The position numbers and the translations under genes are program-made. Source: CAZYWA01 sp964650975 [NCBI: uncultured bacterium] (GTDB taxonomy: Bacteria > JADJOY01). From it: a stretch of DNA of 22,662 bases. This document shows positions 7,833-15,792 of the stretch, one piece after another. The notes beneath the pieces are model-generated. The model worked only from the letters and a program-made list of their open reading frames with translations, made no database searches and was not told the origin of the DNA. The stretch spans positions 1 to 22,662 of the forward strand of contig CAZYWA010000058.1 of NCBI GenBank assembly GCA_964650975.1, given 5' to 3'. Position 1 is the stretch's first letter. Every line of letters starts with the position of its first letter.

Positions 7833-7844
7833 GCGATCGATCGC
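7833..7844. repeat. 12-bp perfect palindrome
   Basis: GCGATCGATCGC is its own reverse complement and sits 18 nt after the stop of the GT41 gene. It could be a protein-binding site or part of 3'-end structure. Such GATC/CG-rich palindromes also arise by chance in this base composition. Confidence 0.4.
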
Positions 7845-7858
7845 AGGCGGATGCACGA

Positions 7859-7887
7859 CCGGCACCGTCGCCCCGGTGGTGTGCCGG
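7859..7887 (+). terminator. Hairpin between the GT41 gene and the FG-GAP-like gene
   Basis: CCGGCAC (7859-7865) pairs perfectly with GTGCCGG (7881-7887). An inner CACCG (7863-7867) can alternatively pair with CGGTG (7874-7878). It lies 44 nt after the GT41 stop and about 55 nt before the chosen start of the next gene, so it may end or attenuate the upstream transcript. No U-tract follows. Confidence 0.4.
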
Positions 7888-7941
7888 CGGCTCGCGTGCT
7901 ACCGTCGAGACTCCTCCCCGCGGTTCCTTCAGGTGGACTCG

Positions 7942-9795
7942 ATGGTTCAAGAAGCAGCGACGACCGGTGGTCGTGGGTCAGGCGTACGCGCGGAAGTCGG
8001 CCGCGAGAGCCGCGTGGCGCGGTGGATGCTCACCGCGTGGTTGCTCGCAGCGGTTCCGCTCGGACGGTCGAGTGCCGCGGCGGCCCCCGTTCCCGCGTTC
8101 GAGGCGCCGGTCTCGAATCCATTCGGCCTGAGCAGCGCGACAGCGCACGCCGCGCCGGCCTTCGCGGACATCGACGGCGACGGCGATCTCGACCTCCTGG
8201 TGGGCCAGCAGGACGGAAAAACGCTCTTCTTCTCGAACTCCGGGACCGCGACCAGCCCGGCCTTCATCCAGGGGCCGAACAATCCGTTTCAGCTCAACGT
8301 GGTCGACGGCGATGCCGGGATCGCATTCGTCGACATCGACGGCGATGGCGACCTCGACGTCTTCAAGGGCGGCTACACCGGCGTGGTGCAGTTCTTCCGC
8401 AACACCGGCACCGCGACCAGTCCGGCGTTCGCCACACCGGTGGCCAACCCGATGGGGATCAGCACCGCGTTTGCCTTCGCCAAGCCGTCGTTCGCGGACA
8501 TCGACGGCGACGGCGACTACGACGCGATGGTCGGCAGCGGCAATGGCGAGACCTTCGTCTTCATGAACACCGGCACTGCGACCAGTCCGGCATTCCTGAT
8601 CCTGTCGCTCAGCCCGTTCGGACTCACGAGCGTCGGCAACGTCGCTGTTCCGGCCTTCATCGACCTCGACGGCGACGGCGACTTCGATGCGTTGCTCGGC
8701 GCATACGACGGCAGCACGGTCTTCTTCCGCAACACCGGGACGCGTCTGAGTCCAGCGTTCGCGGCGGCGTCGAGCGGCGCCTTCGGGATCGCCAACGTCG
8801 GCAACTTCGCGGCCCCCGCGTGGGCCGACCTCGACGGCGACGGCGACCTCGACGTGCTGATCGGCAACGCCGCCGGCACCCTCCAGTTCTTCCGCAATTC
8901 GCAGGGCGCGCCGGCTCCCGCGATGTTCTCGCCGCCGGTGCGCGACCCATCCGGGCTCGCCGGTGTGCCCAGCCGCGCGACCGTCGCGGTTGCCGACCTC
9001 GACGCCGACGGCGACCTCGACGCGCTCATGGGCGACGCCGCCGGAGAAAGCGTGTTCTTCGCCAACACCGGCAACGCCGCGACGGCTGCGTTCGCCCCGG
9101 GTTCGAGCGGCGCCTTCGGATTGACCGACGTCGGCGACGACTCGGCTCCGGCGCTCGCCGACATCGATGCCGACGGCGATCTCGACCTCCTGGTCGGCAC
9201 CGCCACCGGCAGCACGGTACTGTTCCGGAACACCGGCACGGCGAGGAGCCCGGCCTTCGCAGCGGGCTCCGCCAACGCGCTCGGTCTCTCGTCCGTGCCT
9301 TCGAGCGCCAAGCCCGCGTTCGCGGATCTCGATGGAGACGGCGATCTCGACGTGATCATCGGCACCAACTCGGGACTCGTCGAGTTCTGCCAGAACACGG
9401 GCACTGCCACCTCGCCCGCGTTCGGAGCGGCCAACCCCAACCCGTTCGGCATCTCGAGCGTTCCTGCCGAGGCGGCGCCCATCTTCGTCGACGTCGACGG
9501 CGACGGGGATCTGGATCTGGTGGTCGGCAGCGGCACCGGCTCGCTGGTTTTCTTCCGGAATACCGGCAGCGCCACGAGCCCGGCGTTCGCGGCGCCTCTC
9601 TCTCCAGCGTTCGGTCTGCGCGACGTGGTGAGCTACGCCGCTCCCTCGTTCGTGGACATCGACGGCGATGGGGACCTCGACGCGCTGATCGGCGGCGGCG
9701 ACGGGCACGTGCAGCTCTCCCTCGGGCTGATCCTGGTGTTCGCCGACGGCTTCGAGAGCGGTGGAACCGGAGCCTGGTCGATCACCAGCCCTTGA
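7942..9795 (+). CDS. Secreted FG-GAP/VCBS-type protein with ten Ca-binding repeats
   Basis: 617 residues from ATG 7942, chosen because AGGTGG lies 5 nt upstream. The frame is open back to GTG 7876, and another GTG at 8014 lies just before the hydrophobic core. The N-terminus has a long polar stretch, then Arg residues and 'WMLTAWLLAAVPL' with an Ala-rich cleavage region (SSAAAA), i.e. a Sec-type signal peptide. The rest is ten repeats of ~55 residues, each with a calcium-loop motif D-x-D-[GA]-D-G-D-x-D followed by '(L/V)(L/I/V)G', and most with 'FFRNTGTATSPAF' and 'NPFGLSSV'-like strands. This resembles FG-GAP/VCBS propeller repeats, which bind Ca and often sit in extracellular adhesive proteins. 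The last repeat breaks into a 16-residue tail, DGFESGGTGAWSITSP. It ends 5 bp from the stop of the convergent DUF4340 gene. No enzyme motif was found. Confidence 0.88.
   Translation: MVQEAATTGGRGSGVRAEVGRESRVARWMLTAWLLAAVPLGRSSAAAAPVPAFEAPVSNPFGLSSATAHAAPAFADIDGDGDLDLLVGQQDGKTLFFSNSGTATSPAFIQGPNNPFQLNVVDGDAGIAFVDIDGDGDLDVFKGGYTGVVQFFRNTGTATSPAFATPVANPMGISTAFAFAKPSFADIDGDGDYDAMVGSGNGETFVFMNTGTATSPAFLILSLSPFGLTSVGNVAVPAFIDLDGDGDFDALLGAYDGSTVFFRNTGTRLSPAFAAASSGAFGIANVGNFAAPAWADLDGDGDLDVLIGNAAGTLQFFRNSQGAPAPAMFSPPVRDPSGLAGVPSRATVAVADLDADGDLDALMGDAAGESVFFANTGNAATAAFAPGSSGAFGLTDVGDDSAPALADIDADGDLDLLVGTATGSTVLFRNTGTARSPAFAAGSANALGLSSVPSSAKPAFADLDGDGDLDVIIGTNSGLVEFCQNTGTATSPAFGAANPNPFGISSVPAEAAPIFVDVDGDGDLDLVVGSGTGSLVFFRNTGSATSPAFAAPLSPAFGLRDVVSYAAPSFVDIDGDGDLDALIGGGDGHVQLSLGLILVFADGFESGGTGAWSITSP
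8167..9693 (+). repeat. Ten-copy internal repeat, period 165 nt (55 residues)
   Basis: The first Asp codon of the DxDxDGDxD loop falls at 8167, 8332, 8497, 8662, 8827, 8995, 9160, 9325, 9490 and 9655. The spacing is 165 nt every time except 168 nt once (8827 to 8995). Nucleotide similarity is high around GACATCGACGGCGACGGCGA and AACACCGGCACCGCGACCAG. Copies 6 and 7 carry 'DAD' in place of 'DGD' in the middle of the loop. Confidence 0.92.
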
Positions 9796-9800
9796 GCGGT

Positions 9801-10895
9801 TCAGGGCGCAGCCACGTCCGTCGCTGGCGTGCCCGGAGGACGGCTGGGCGGCTGGGTCAGGTCGGCGGGCACCAGCTCGCGGGCCTTGGCCTCCGATACG
9901 AGCGAGGTCTGATGGCTACCGCCGTCGGTGACCGTGTGGCGGCCTTGCGCATCCGGCGGTGACACGACGACGGTGCGCACGCCGGCGCTGCCGCTCGCGA
10001 TCGTGAGCGTCAGCACCGGCGCGGCGGTTTCCTCGGCGCCCACGCCGGCTGGATCGATCAGCTCGTCGATCTCGAGCGTGTGGATGCGCGCGATGTAGCG
10101 CATCGCCGCCTCGCTCTCGATGCGCGTCTCGCCGTCGCCGCTCTCGGCGAACCAGTCGAAGCGCCCTCCCGGACCGCCCGGCCCGGGGCGGCGCTCCTCG
10201 TCCGACGCCTTGCGCCGCACCATCGCGCGAAACGGCGCCCATTCGCCCTCGAAGCGGATCTCCTCGGGCGGCTGACCCGCCTGAGCGCCGGCCAGTACGT
10301 GGGTGTCGAGTAGCGGCGGGAACGTGCTCGCGGATGGAAGGTCGAGACGCTCCCACGGGTTCGCGTTCATCTGCAGGATCGCCGGGCCGTTCGCGGCGGC
10401 CATGAAGCATTCGCCGGCGCGCTGGCCCGGCGCGATCCCGCCCGTGCTCACGTGAAGCAGCGGCTTCTCGGTCCCGGCCGTGGCGAAGAAATCCACGTCG
10501 AGCGTCTTGCCGGGCACCAGCTCGAAATGAGCACCGTCGTCAGGAAGCGAGCCCACCTGGGTGCCGCGGCTCTCGAGCCAAGCCGCGAGTAACCCATCGA
10601 CCTTTTGTGCCACGGCGAGGCCGTCGTGATACTGCGGCATCCGCCAGCCGTCGCCGCCGCGCACGTAGGTCCAGGTCGAGACGCTCTGGAAGGACGCCAC
10701 CCGCGATCCCTCCGGAAGGTGCAGCTCGAACCGCAGCACGTCGCCGGCCGAGACGGTCGCGGGCTCACCGAGGTGATGGAAAGCGCTGTCGTGCGCGCGG
10801 GCGTCGGCGCGCCCACGCTCCTCCGCCGCGTCGATGCGCCACAGCGCCACGAGGAGCGCGGCCAAGAGCGCGTCGACCACCCACCGACGGCGCAT
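9801..10895 (-). CDS. DUF4340 domain protein of a Gld-type ABC transporter operon
   Basis: 364 residues, starting at ATG 10895, only 2 nt after the GldG-like stop (TGACGATG). Strong GGAGG and GAGG sequences lie upstream inside the preceding gene, indicating translational coupling. Residues ~5-20 (WVVDALLAALLVALW) form one N-terminal membrane anchor; the rest should be periplasmic. The mix of short strands ('SVSTWTYVRGGDGWRMPQYHDG', 'RTVVVSPPDAQGRHTVTDGG') and the gene order ATPase-permease-GldG-this protein match DUF4340 proteins. The family is associated with ABC-2 transporters and has no known activity. A Pro/Gly-rich loop ('RRPGPGGPGG') interrupts the middle. The identification rests on both sequence style and context. 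Confidence 0.78.
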   Translation of the reverse strand: MRRRWVVDALLAALLVALWRIDAAEERGRADARAHDSAFHHLGEPATVSAGDVLRFELHLPEGSRVASFQSVSTWTYVRGGDGWRMPQYHDGLAVAQKVDGLLAAWLESRGTQVGSLPDDGAHFELVPGKTLDVDFFATAGTEKPLLHVSTGGIAPGQRAGECFMAAANGPAILQMNANPWERLDLPSASTFPPLLDTHVLAGAQAGQPPEEIRFEGEWAPFRAMVRRKASDEERRPGPGGPGGRFDWFAESGDGETRIESEAAMRYIARIHTLEIDELIDPAGVGAEETAAPVLTLTIASGSAGVRTVVVSPPDAQGRHTVTDGGSHQTSLVSEAKARELVPADLTQPPSRPPGTPATDVAAP

Positions 10896-10897
10896 CG

Positions 10898-13800
10898 TCA
10901 CCTCGGCCCTCCTCGAAGCACCGGCCGCCTCCGGACCAGACGATGCAGGGCTCCGTAACCGGCAAAGAGCAACACCGGGAGCAACACGATCACCTCGCGC
11001 CACCTCGCCTTGGCTTCCGCGGGGCGATAGCCGAACGCGCGTGGCGCCCGCTGCCGCGCCTGCACCTCCGCTAGCTCCGGACCGTCGGCGAGCAGCGCCA
11101 CCGCGTCGAGCAAGAGCGAGGAGTGCTGGTAACCGGCCTCGAAGAGGTGCGGGTTCTTGAACATCTCGGACGACCCGATCAGCATCATCTGGCCCGTGTG
11201 CTTGGGCTCCGCCTGCGCACGGGCCCCGTTCACCACCTCGTGCCCCTCCTCGGTGCGCGTCCACTGCACGTCCGGGAAGCTCCCTTCCAGGAAGAGCGCC
11301 AGGGGCTGCGGCCCGAGCTTCCCCGTGTCGGGCTCGGCGAAGCGCTCGGGCGGAATCCACCCACCGCCCCATGCGTAGGTCCAGGCGCTGGGGCTGGTGG
11401 TGGCGAGTGTCGTGGCGTGAAGCCCGAGGGTCTCGAGACGCGGCGCGTCCACGGTGAAGCGGCTGCCCCAGATGAAGAGCAGCGCACCGAGCCGCGACGT
11501 CACCACCGAGCTCCGCGACAGTTGCTCCGCGGTGGCGCGAATCAGGAACGGCAGCGACACCTGCTGGGTGTCGCGCTCGCGCAAGCCGCTGCGGTGGACC
11601 TGGGTCTCGAGCTCGAGATCGGCGTGGCTGCGATCGAAGAGAATCTCGCCCGGCTGCTCGCCGATCTTCTCGCCCACCTGCCGGACACCAAAGGTCTGCG
11701 TGTAATCGTTGAAGCCGTGCCACTGCGGCTGCGGCCAGTACACCGTCTTGAAACCGGCTCCCACGTACTGGCGCTGCTGGATGTTGTAGTGCTGAAGCGC
11801 CACCAGGGCGTGGCCGCCGCCGGCCATGTAGGCGCTCAAGGCGGGAAGCAGTTTGTCGGTGAAGCGCGGCTGGAGCCAGATGAAGAGGTCGGTGTTGGCG
11901 GGGATCGTGGGCTCGGTCGGGTTCACCTCGACGAGCTGGTATCCCTGCCGCGCGATCAGGTCCTTCGCGGAGCTGTAGACGTCCGAGCCGACCGGTGCGG
12001 TGTAGCCGCGCTGCTGCAGGTCGAGCGCCTCGGCCGGTGAGAGCCGCGGCAGATCCGAGAGCACCGCGACGCGACGCGGCGGTGCCCCCCCCAGCCGTCG
12101 CGCGGCCGCCGCGACCCAGTGCTCGAGGTGCTGGAAGGCGCGCTCGTCGAGCCGCGCCAGCACTTCGGCGTGGCCCTGGCGACTCAGCTCGAGCGCGCAC
12201 ACGATCCGCGCCGAGGCGGTCGCGTCCGCCTCCGTCCGCTCCACGTCGAACGGCTCGATTCCTTGGGCCGAAAGCGCGTCTCGCTCGGCCGCCGGCAAGT
12301 CCTCGGGACGCACCACGCGCGGGCGCAATCCCAGGTTGCGCAGCATCGACATCACCCGCGGCTCGAGCGACTTCAGCGCAGACGGCACTCGCTGCGGCTC
12401 GGTCGCCACCAGCTCGACCTCGAGCCCGTCGCGCACCGCGTCGAGAAGCGTCTTGGTGACCGGCGACGGTGCGTTGACCCGATCGTCGGTGAGATCGATC
12501 TCGGGGTTCCAGACCCGCGAGGCGACGCGCGACGCCGCCACCAGGAGCACCAGCCCGGCCGCCGCCGCCATCGCGACACGCATCCCGCGCGCGCGCCGCT
12601 CCAGGTTCGGCGCTCCCCGCGCCACGCGCAGCGACACGCCGAGCAAGAGCGCCGGCACACCGAAGAGGACCGTGGCGCGCCAGCCGAGGCGCGCCGCCGC
12701 CGAGGGAGCCGAGAAGCGAGGTGGCTCGGGCCTCGGAACGCGGATCCGCGTCAACCGAGACGGCTGCGCGAAGGTGCGCAGCAACGTCCGGAGAAACGCC
12801 TGGTTGCCGTTCTCGGACTGACCGTACGGTGCGTCGTGAAAGAGCGTCGACGAGCCGGAGACCAGGAGGTCGCCGCGCCAGCCGTCGCTCGGTTGCACCA
12901 GCACCAGCCACGGTTGCTTGGAAACGGGGCGGGCTTCCTCCGAGGCGCGGTCGTCGAATTCGCCGGACGGGATTGCGAGCATCCGGGTGTGCTCGGAGGT
13001 GGTCGCGACCACCTCGGCGGTGCGTCCCTCGGTGGCGAGTCGCGACGGCTCGATCCGGATCGGGCTCACCGAGCCCACCAGCAGCCGGGGAGGCGCTCCG
13101 CGCAGGAACTTGGACTCGATCTGCGTCGGCGGAACCACCACCGGGAACGGCACGGCCGGGGGAGCCAGCGAGCCGTCGGGCCGCTGCCGGCCGATCGTCT
13201 CGTTGGTGCGATCGAACACCAGCTCCGGATCGAGCGACAGACCGAACGGCTCGAGCAACACCGGCCAGTCGCAGCGCGAGAGATTGGCGCGGTAACCGGG
13301 CGACGCCGGCACCGGGCGTGTCACGGCTTCGATCGAATAGAGGCTGCCGGCCACGACCGCGGAGCGGCCGGAGTCGAGGAACCGCTCGAGCTCCACGGCG
13401 TGCTCGCGCGTCACGTGCTCGGGCTCGATCCACACCAGCCAGTCGGCCTCGCGTGGAATCGCCGGCGAACGGTCGAGGTCGACTTCGATCACCCGCGGCG
13501 CAGGTGCCGAGCGATCGCTCTCGGCAGCGGCGGCGCGCAGCAGCTCGCGCACCCGGGTGAATCCACCGCGGGGCGCCGACACCGCGATCACCGGCTGAAC
13601 CGGTTGCTCGGCGTCGGTGAGGCTCCTCACCAGCCAGTCCTCGAGATGGGGCAGATCGCTCGCGGTGATGTGGTCGAGCAGCGCATCGGGATGGCGGTCG
13701 TGCGCGCCGGCCAGCGACGACCACACGGTCCCCTCGCCCGACTCGTCGCCCACGACCTCGCGCATCTCGACCGGCGACGCGCCCTTCTGCGAGGCGTAGG

Positions 13801-14137
13801 CCGGTCCCTGGCTCGGGTCGAGCGTGGGGTCGATCACCCGCACGTCGATCTTTCCCGGTGCCGCCGCGGCGACGCGATCCAGCAGCGCGCGCACCGGTTC
13901 CTCGACGCCCTTCATGCTCGACGGCATGCGCCGCCGCTCGGTGACGAAGTACGTGAGCGAGACTCGACCGCTCAGATGCTCGAGGTAATCGCGGGTGGCG
14001 GGGTGAAGGCGCGCCGACTCGTCACCGCCCAGCGCCAGCCGCGGTGCATGCCGTCCCAGCAGGCCGCCACCGGCGCTCGCGACTGCCAGCGCCAGCACGA
14101 TCCCGATCAGCGGCGCGGCCGCGGAGACGCGTTTCAT
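10898..14137 (-). CDS. Double-length GldG-like ABC transporter auxiliary protein (two fused modules)
   Basis: 1079 residues from ATG 14137. GldG-type proteins usually have one TM-periplasmic domain-TM module of ~450-600 residues; this one has two in a row. Module 1: TM ~8-28, 'LHPATRDYLEHLSGRVSLTYFV' (44-65), 'HLEDWLVRSL' (164-173), 'DWLVWIEPE' (232-240), 'GDLLVSGSSTLFHD' (422-435), TM ~487-507. Module 2: TM ~520-540, 'IDLTDDRVNAPSPVTKTLLDAV' (547-568), 'HLEHWVAAAARRL' (670-682), 'DLFIWLQPR' (750-758), 'GQMMLIGSSEMFKN' (982-995), TM ~1048-1066. The order and spacing of these blocks correspond, so the gene looks like an internal duplication or fusion. 'DLTDDRVNAPSPVTKTLL' is the classic GldG/ABC_transp_aux start. 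It lies 15 nt downstream of the permease, and its stop is 2 nt from the DUF4340 start. The substrate is unknown. Confidence 0.87.
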   Translation of the reverse strand: MKRVSAAAPLIGIVLALAVASAGGGLLGRHAPRLALGGDESARLHPATRDYLEHLSGRVSLTYFVTERRRMPSSMKGVEEPVRALLDRVAAAAPGKIDVRVIDPTLDPSQGPAYASQKGASPVEMREVVGDESGEGTVWSSLAGAHDRHPDALLDHITASDLPHLEDWLVRSLTDAEQPVQPVIAVSAPRGGFTRVRELLRAAAAESDRSAPAPRVIEVDLDRSPAIPREADWLVWIEPEHVTREHAVELERFLDSGRSAVVAGSLYSIEAVTRPVPASPGYRANLSRCDWPVLLEPFGLSLDPELVFDRTNETIGRQRPDGSLAPPAVPFPVVVPPTQIESKFLRGAPPRLLVGSVSPIRIEPSRLATEGRTAEVVATTSEHTRMLAIPSGEFDDRASEEARPVSKQPWLVLVQPSDGWRGDLLVSGSSTLFHDAPYGQSENGNQAFLRTLLRTFAQPSRLTRIRVPRPEPPRFSAPSAAARLGWRATVLFGVPALLLGVSLRVARGAPNLERRARGMRVAMAAAAGLVLLVAASRVASRVWNPEIDLTDDRVNAPSPVTKTLLDAVRDGLEVELVATEPQRVPSALKSLEPRVMSMLRNLGLRPRVVRPEDLPAAERDALSAQGIEPFDVERTEADATASARIVCALELSRQGHAEVLARLDERAFQHLEHWVAAAARRLGGAPPRRVAVLSDLPRLSPAEALDLQQRGYTAPVGSDVYSSAKDLIARQGYQLVEVNPTEPTIPANTDLFIWLQPRFTDKLLPALSAYMAGGGHALVALQHYNIQQRQYVGAGFKTVYWPQPQWHGFNDYTQTFGVRQVGEKIGEQPGEILFDRSHADLELETQVHRSGLRERDTQQVSLPFLIRATAEQLSRSSVVTSRLGALLFIWGSRFTVDAPRLETLGLHATTLATTSPSAWTYAWGGGWIPPERFAEPDTGKLGPQPLALFLEGSFPDVQWTRTEEGHEVVNGARAQAEPKHTGQMMLIGSSEMFKNPHLFEAGYQHSSLLLDAVALLADGPELAEVQARQRAPRAFGYRPAEAKARWREVIVLLPVLLFAGYGALHRLVRRRPVLRGGPR

Positions 14138-14152
14138 CCGGAGGACCGCGGT

Positions 14153-14923
14153 TCAGTCCTTGGCGAGCTCGATCGTCACCGCGTTGAGCAGCAGGAAGAA
14201 GACGCTGCCGATCGCGAAGTAGCCGGCGTCGGCGAGCGATACGACCCCGCGCGTGAACACCTCGTAATGAGACACCGACGACACCGATTCGTAGAGCCAG
14301 GTGCCGAGCTGCCACGAGGGTTTGAGCCCGTCGAGCACCTCGACCACTTTCTCCTGGCCCGAGAGCACCAAGAGCGCGCACACGAACGTGGTCACCACGA
14401 ACGCCACGATCTGCTCGCGGGTGAGACCGGAGAGAAAGAGCCCGATCGCGAGGAAGAACGCACCCAGAAGCCCGGCGCCGAGATAGGACGCCACGATGAG
14501 CCCCACGTCGGGACGCCCGAGCGCCAGGAGCATCACCACGATCGGCACGCTGCCGAGCAGCACGGTCGCGTAGAAGACCAGCGCGGCGAAGTACTTGCCG
14601 AGCACGATCTCCACCGGCCGGAGCGGCAGCGTCATGATCAGCTCGAAGGTGCCGCGCGAGCGCTCCTCGGCCCAGCTGCGCATGGTGATCGCCGGCACGA
14701 AGAGCGGCAGCAGGAACGGCAGCACGCGGAAGTACTCGCTCATGTCGAGACGCCCGCGCAGGAAGAAGTCGTTCATGAAGATGCCGCCCGAGAGCGACAG
14801 GAAGACCGCACCGAACACGTAGGCGATCGAGGAGTCGAAGTAAGCGGACGCTTCGCGCAGGAACACCACGCGCGCGGCGCGCAGCGCCACGCGCGGGGCG
14901 CGAGCCGGCGCGGTCTCAGCCAT
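14153..14923 (-). CDS. ABC-2 type transporter permease (GldF-like)
   Basis: 256 residues, six predicted membrane segments (about 30-50, 65-85, 108-130, 140-165, 170-192 and 230-250). 'LREASAYFDSSIAYVFGAVFLSLSGGIF' and 'PAITMRSWAEERSRGTFELIMTLPLRPVEIVLGKYFAAL' are the hallmark of the GldF/NosY group of ABC-2 permeases; the 'EERSRGTFELIMTLP' loop is the coupling-helix region that contacts the ATPase. ATG 14923 overlaps the ATPase stop in ATGGCTGA (8-nt overlap), so the two are translationally coupled, as expected for partners of one transporter. It probably forms a dimer in the inner membrane. The exported substrate cannot be read from sequence. Confidence 0.93.
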   Translation of the reverse strand: MAETAPARAPRVALRAARVVFLREASAYFDSSIAYVFGAVFLSLSGGIFMNDFFLRGRLDMSEYFRVLPFLLPLFVPAITMRSWAEERSRGTFELIMTLPLRPVEIVLGKYFAALVFYATVLLGSVPIVVMLLALGRPDVGLIVASYLGAGLLGAFFLAIGLFLSGLTREQIVAFVVTTFVCALLVLSGQEKVVEVLDGLKPSWQLGTWLYESVSSVSHYEVFTRGVVSLADAGYFAIGSVFFLLLNAVTIELAKD

Positions 14924-15662
14924 GGGCGACCGCGTCCGTTCGAGGCGCTCGCACCAGCTCGACGAAGAGCCGCTCGACGTCGCCCGCCGGGACCGCGTGC
15001 CGCTCGCAGAGCGACGCGAGCGGACCGTCGGCGAGCAGCCGTCCGTCGTGGATCAGGAGCAGGCGGTGCGCGACCTGCGCCAGCTCCATCAAGATGTGGC
15101 TCGAGATCAGGATCGCGCGGCCCGGCGAGAGCGACTTGAGCAGATCGCGGAACGCCAGCACCTGCAGCGGATCGAGCCCGTGGGTGGGCTCGTCGAGGAT
15201 CAGGATCTCGGGATCGTGGATCAGCGCGGCGGCGAGGCCGATCCGTTTCCGGTAGCCGGTCGAGCACTCCTTGATGCGCTTGCCGAGGGCGTCGCCGAGA
15301 CCGCACGCCTCGGTGACCCAGCGCAGCCGCTCGTCGATGCGCGCGGCGTCGAGCCCCTGGGCGCGGCCGATGAACACCAGGAACCGGTCGGTGCGCATGT
15401 CCCAGTAGAGCGGCGCGTCGCCCGGCAGGTAGCCGATCTTGCCGCGCACCGCGAGCGGCTCGCGGGCCACGTCGAGCCCACCCACGCGCAGCTCGCCGCT
15501 GGTGGGACGAACGTAGGTGGCGAGCATCCGGAGCAGCGTGCTCTTGCCCGCGCCGTTGGGGCCGACGAAACCGACGATCTCGTCGCGCCCGATCTCGAAG
15601 CTCACGTCCTTCACGGCGGTCACCGCGCCGAAGCGCTTGGTGACCCGGTCGACGGAGATCAT
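14916..15662 (-). CDS. ABC transporter ATP-binding protein (GldA-like)
   Basis: 248 residues from ATG 15662, chosen because the product then begins 'MISVDRVTKRFGAVTAV', the normal start of this family. The frame is open to TTG 15773, but the extra ~37 residues look non-coding and none of the possible starts has a good ribosome binding site. Walker A is GPNGAGKST (34-42), the Q-loop region is 'GYLPGDAPLY' (78-86), and the signature is 'CSTGYRKRIGLAAALIHDP' (133-151; STGYR in place of LSGGQ, common in this subfamily). Walker B is ILILDEPTHGLDP (153-165) and the switch His is in ISSHIL (186-191). It powers the adjacent permease. It is the first gene of a four-gene operon running to 9801; a promoter should lie in the 130-bp gap upstream. 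Confidence 0.93.
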   Translation of the reverse strand: MISVDRVTKRFGAVTAVKDVSFEIGRDEIVGFVGPNGAGKSTLLRMLATYVRPTSGELRVGGLDVAREPLAVRGKIGYLPGDAPLYWDMRTDRFLVFIGRAQGLDAARIDERLRWVTEACGLGDALGKRIKECSTGYRKRIGLAAALIHDPEILILDEPTHGLDPLQVLAFRDLLKSLSPGRAILISSHILMELAQVAHRLLLIHDGRLLADGPLASLCERHAVPAGDVERLFVELVRAPRTDAVAHG

Positions 15663-15792
15663 TCGATGTGGCTCGGTGGGTCGGGCGAGTGCGGCGATGT
15701 TAGACGCATCGAGCACGGCGATCATTCGGAGGGGGCGGCAGGTGCATGGCAGCAGCTTCCGATCGCCCCCCAAGGGATTGAATCACTTGAGA
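15663..15792 (-). promoter_or_regulatory. 130-bp gap that should hold the ABC operon promoter
   Basis: This separates the stop of the propeller gene (15793) from the ATPase start (15662), both on the minus strand. The only clear structure is the inverted repeat CGATG-CGTCTAA-CATCG (15711-15695), 33 nt before the ATG; it contains the relatively AT-rich TCTAACAT, which could serve as a -10. No matching -35 was found. Read-through from the upstream unit is also possible. Confidence 0.3.

Noticed and set aside
7876-7941. GTG 7876 as start of the repeat protein
   Set aside because: It overlaps the hairpin at 7859-7887 and adds 22 Arg/Cys-rich residues before the signal peptide. ATG 7942 has AGGTGG at good spacing.
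5245-7950. 901-codon minus-strand frame
   Set aside because: Antisense to the GT41 gene, low-complexity Arg/His/Gln composition and no recognisable family. The plus-strand protein is unmistakable.
7978-9708. 576-codon minus-strand frame through the repeat protein
   Set aside because: Its apparent repeats are only the mirror image of the Asp-rich repeats on the plus strand.
6123-9962. 1279-codon plus-strand frame across two genes
   Set aside because: Out of frame with both the GT41 and repeat-protein genes, Arg-rich and spanning their intergenic region. It is a composition artefact.
10896-13724. Minus-strand frame leading into the DUF4340 gene from far upstream (would give a 1307-residue protein)
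   Set aside because: Upstream of ATG 10895 the frame overlaps the GldG-like gene and is Arg/Ala-rich noise. ATG 10895 has a strong ribosome binding site and starts a clean membrane anchor.
12119-15139. A long open frame (~1000 codons) on the plus strand
   Set aside because: It lies antisense to the GldG-like, permease and ATPase genes and translates to an Arg/His/Glu-rich sequence with no domains. It stays open because of the GC-rich third positions of the real genes.
15663-15773. N-terminal extension of the ABC ATPase from TTG 15773
   Set aside because: The additional ~37 residues have no family similarity and no ribosome binding site; the family normally begins at the position of ATG 15662.
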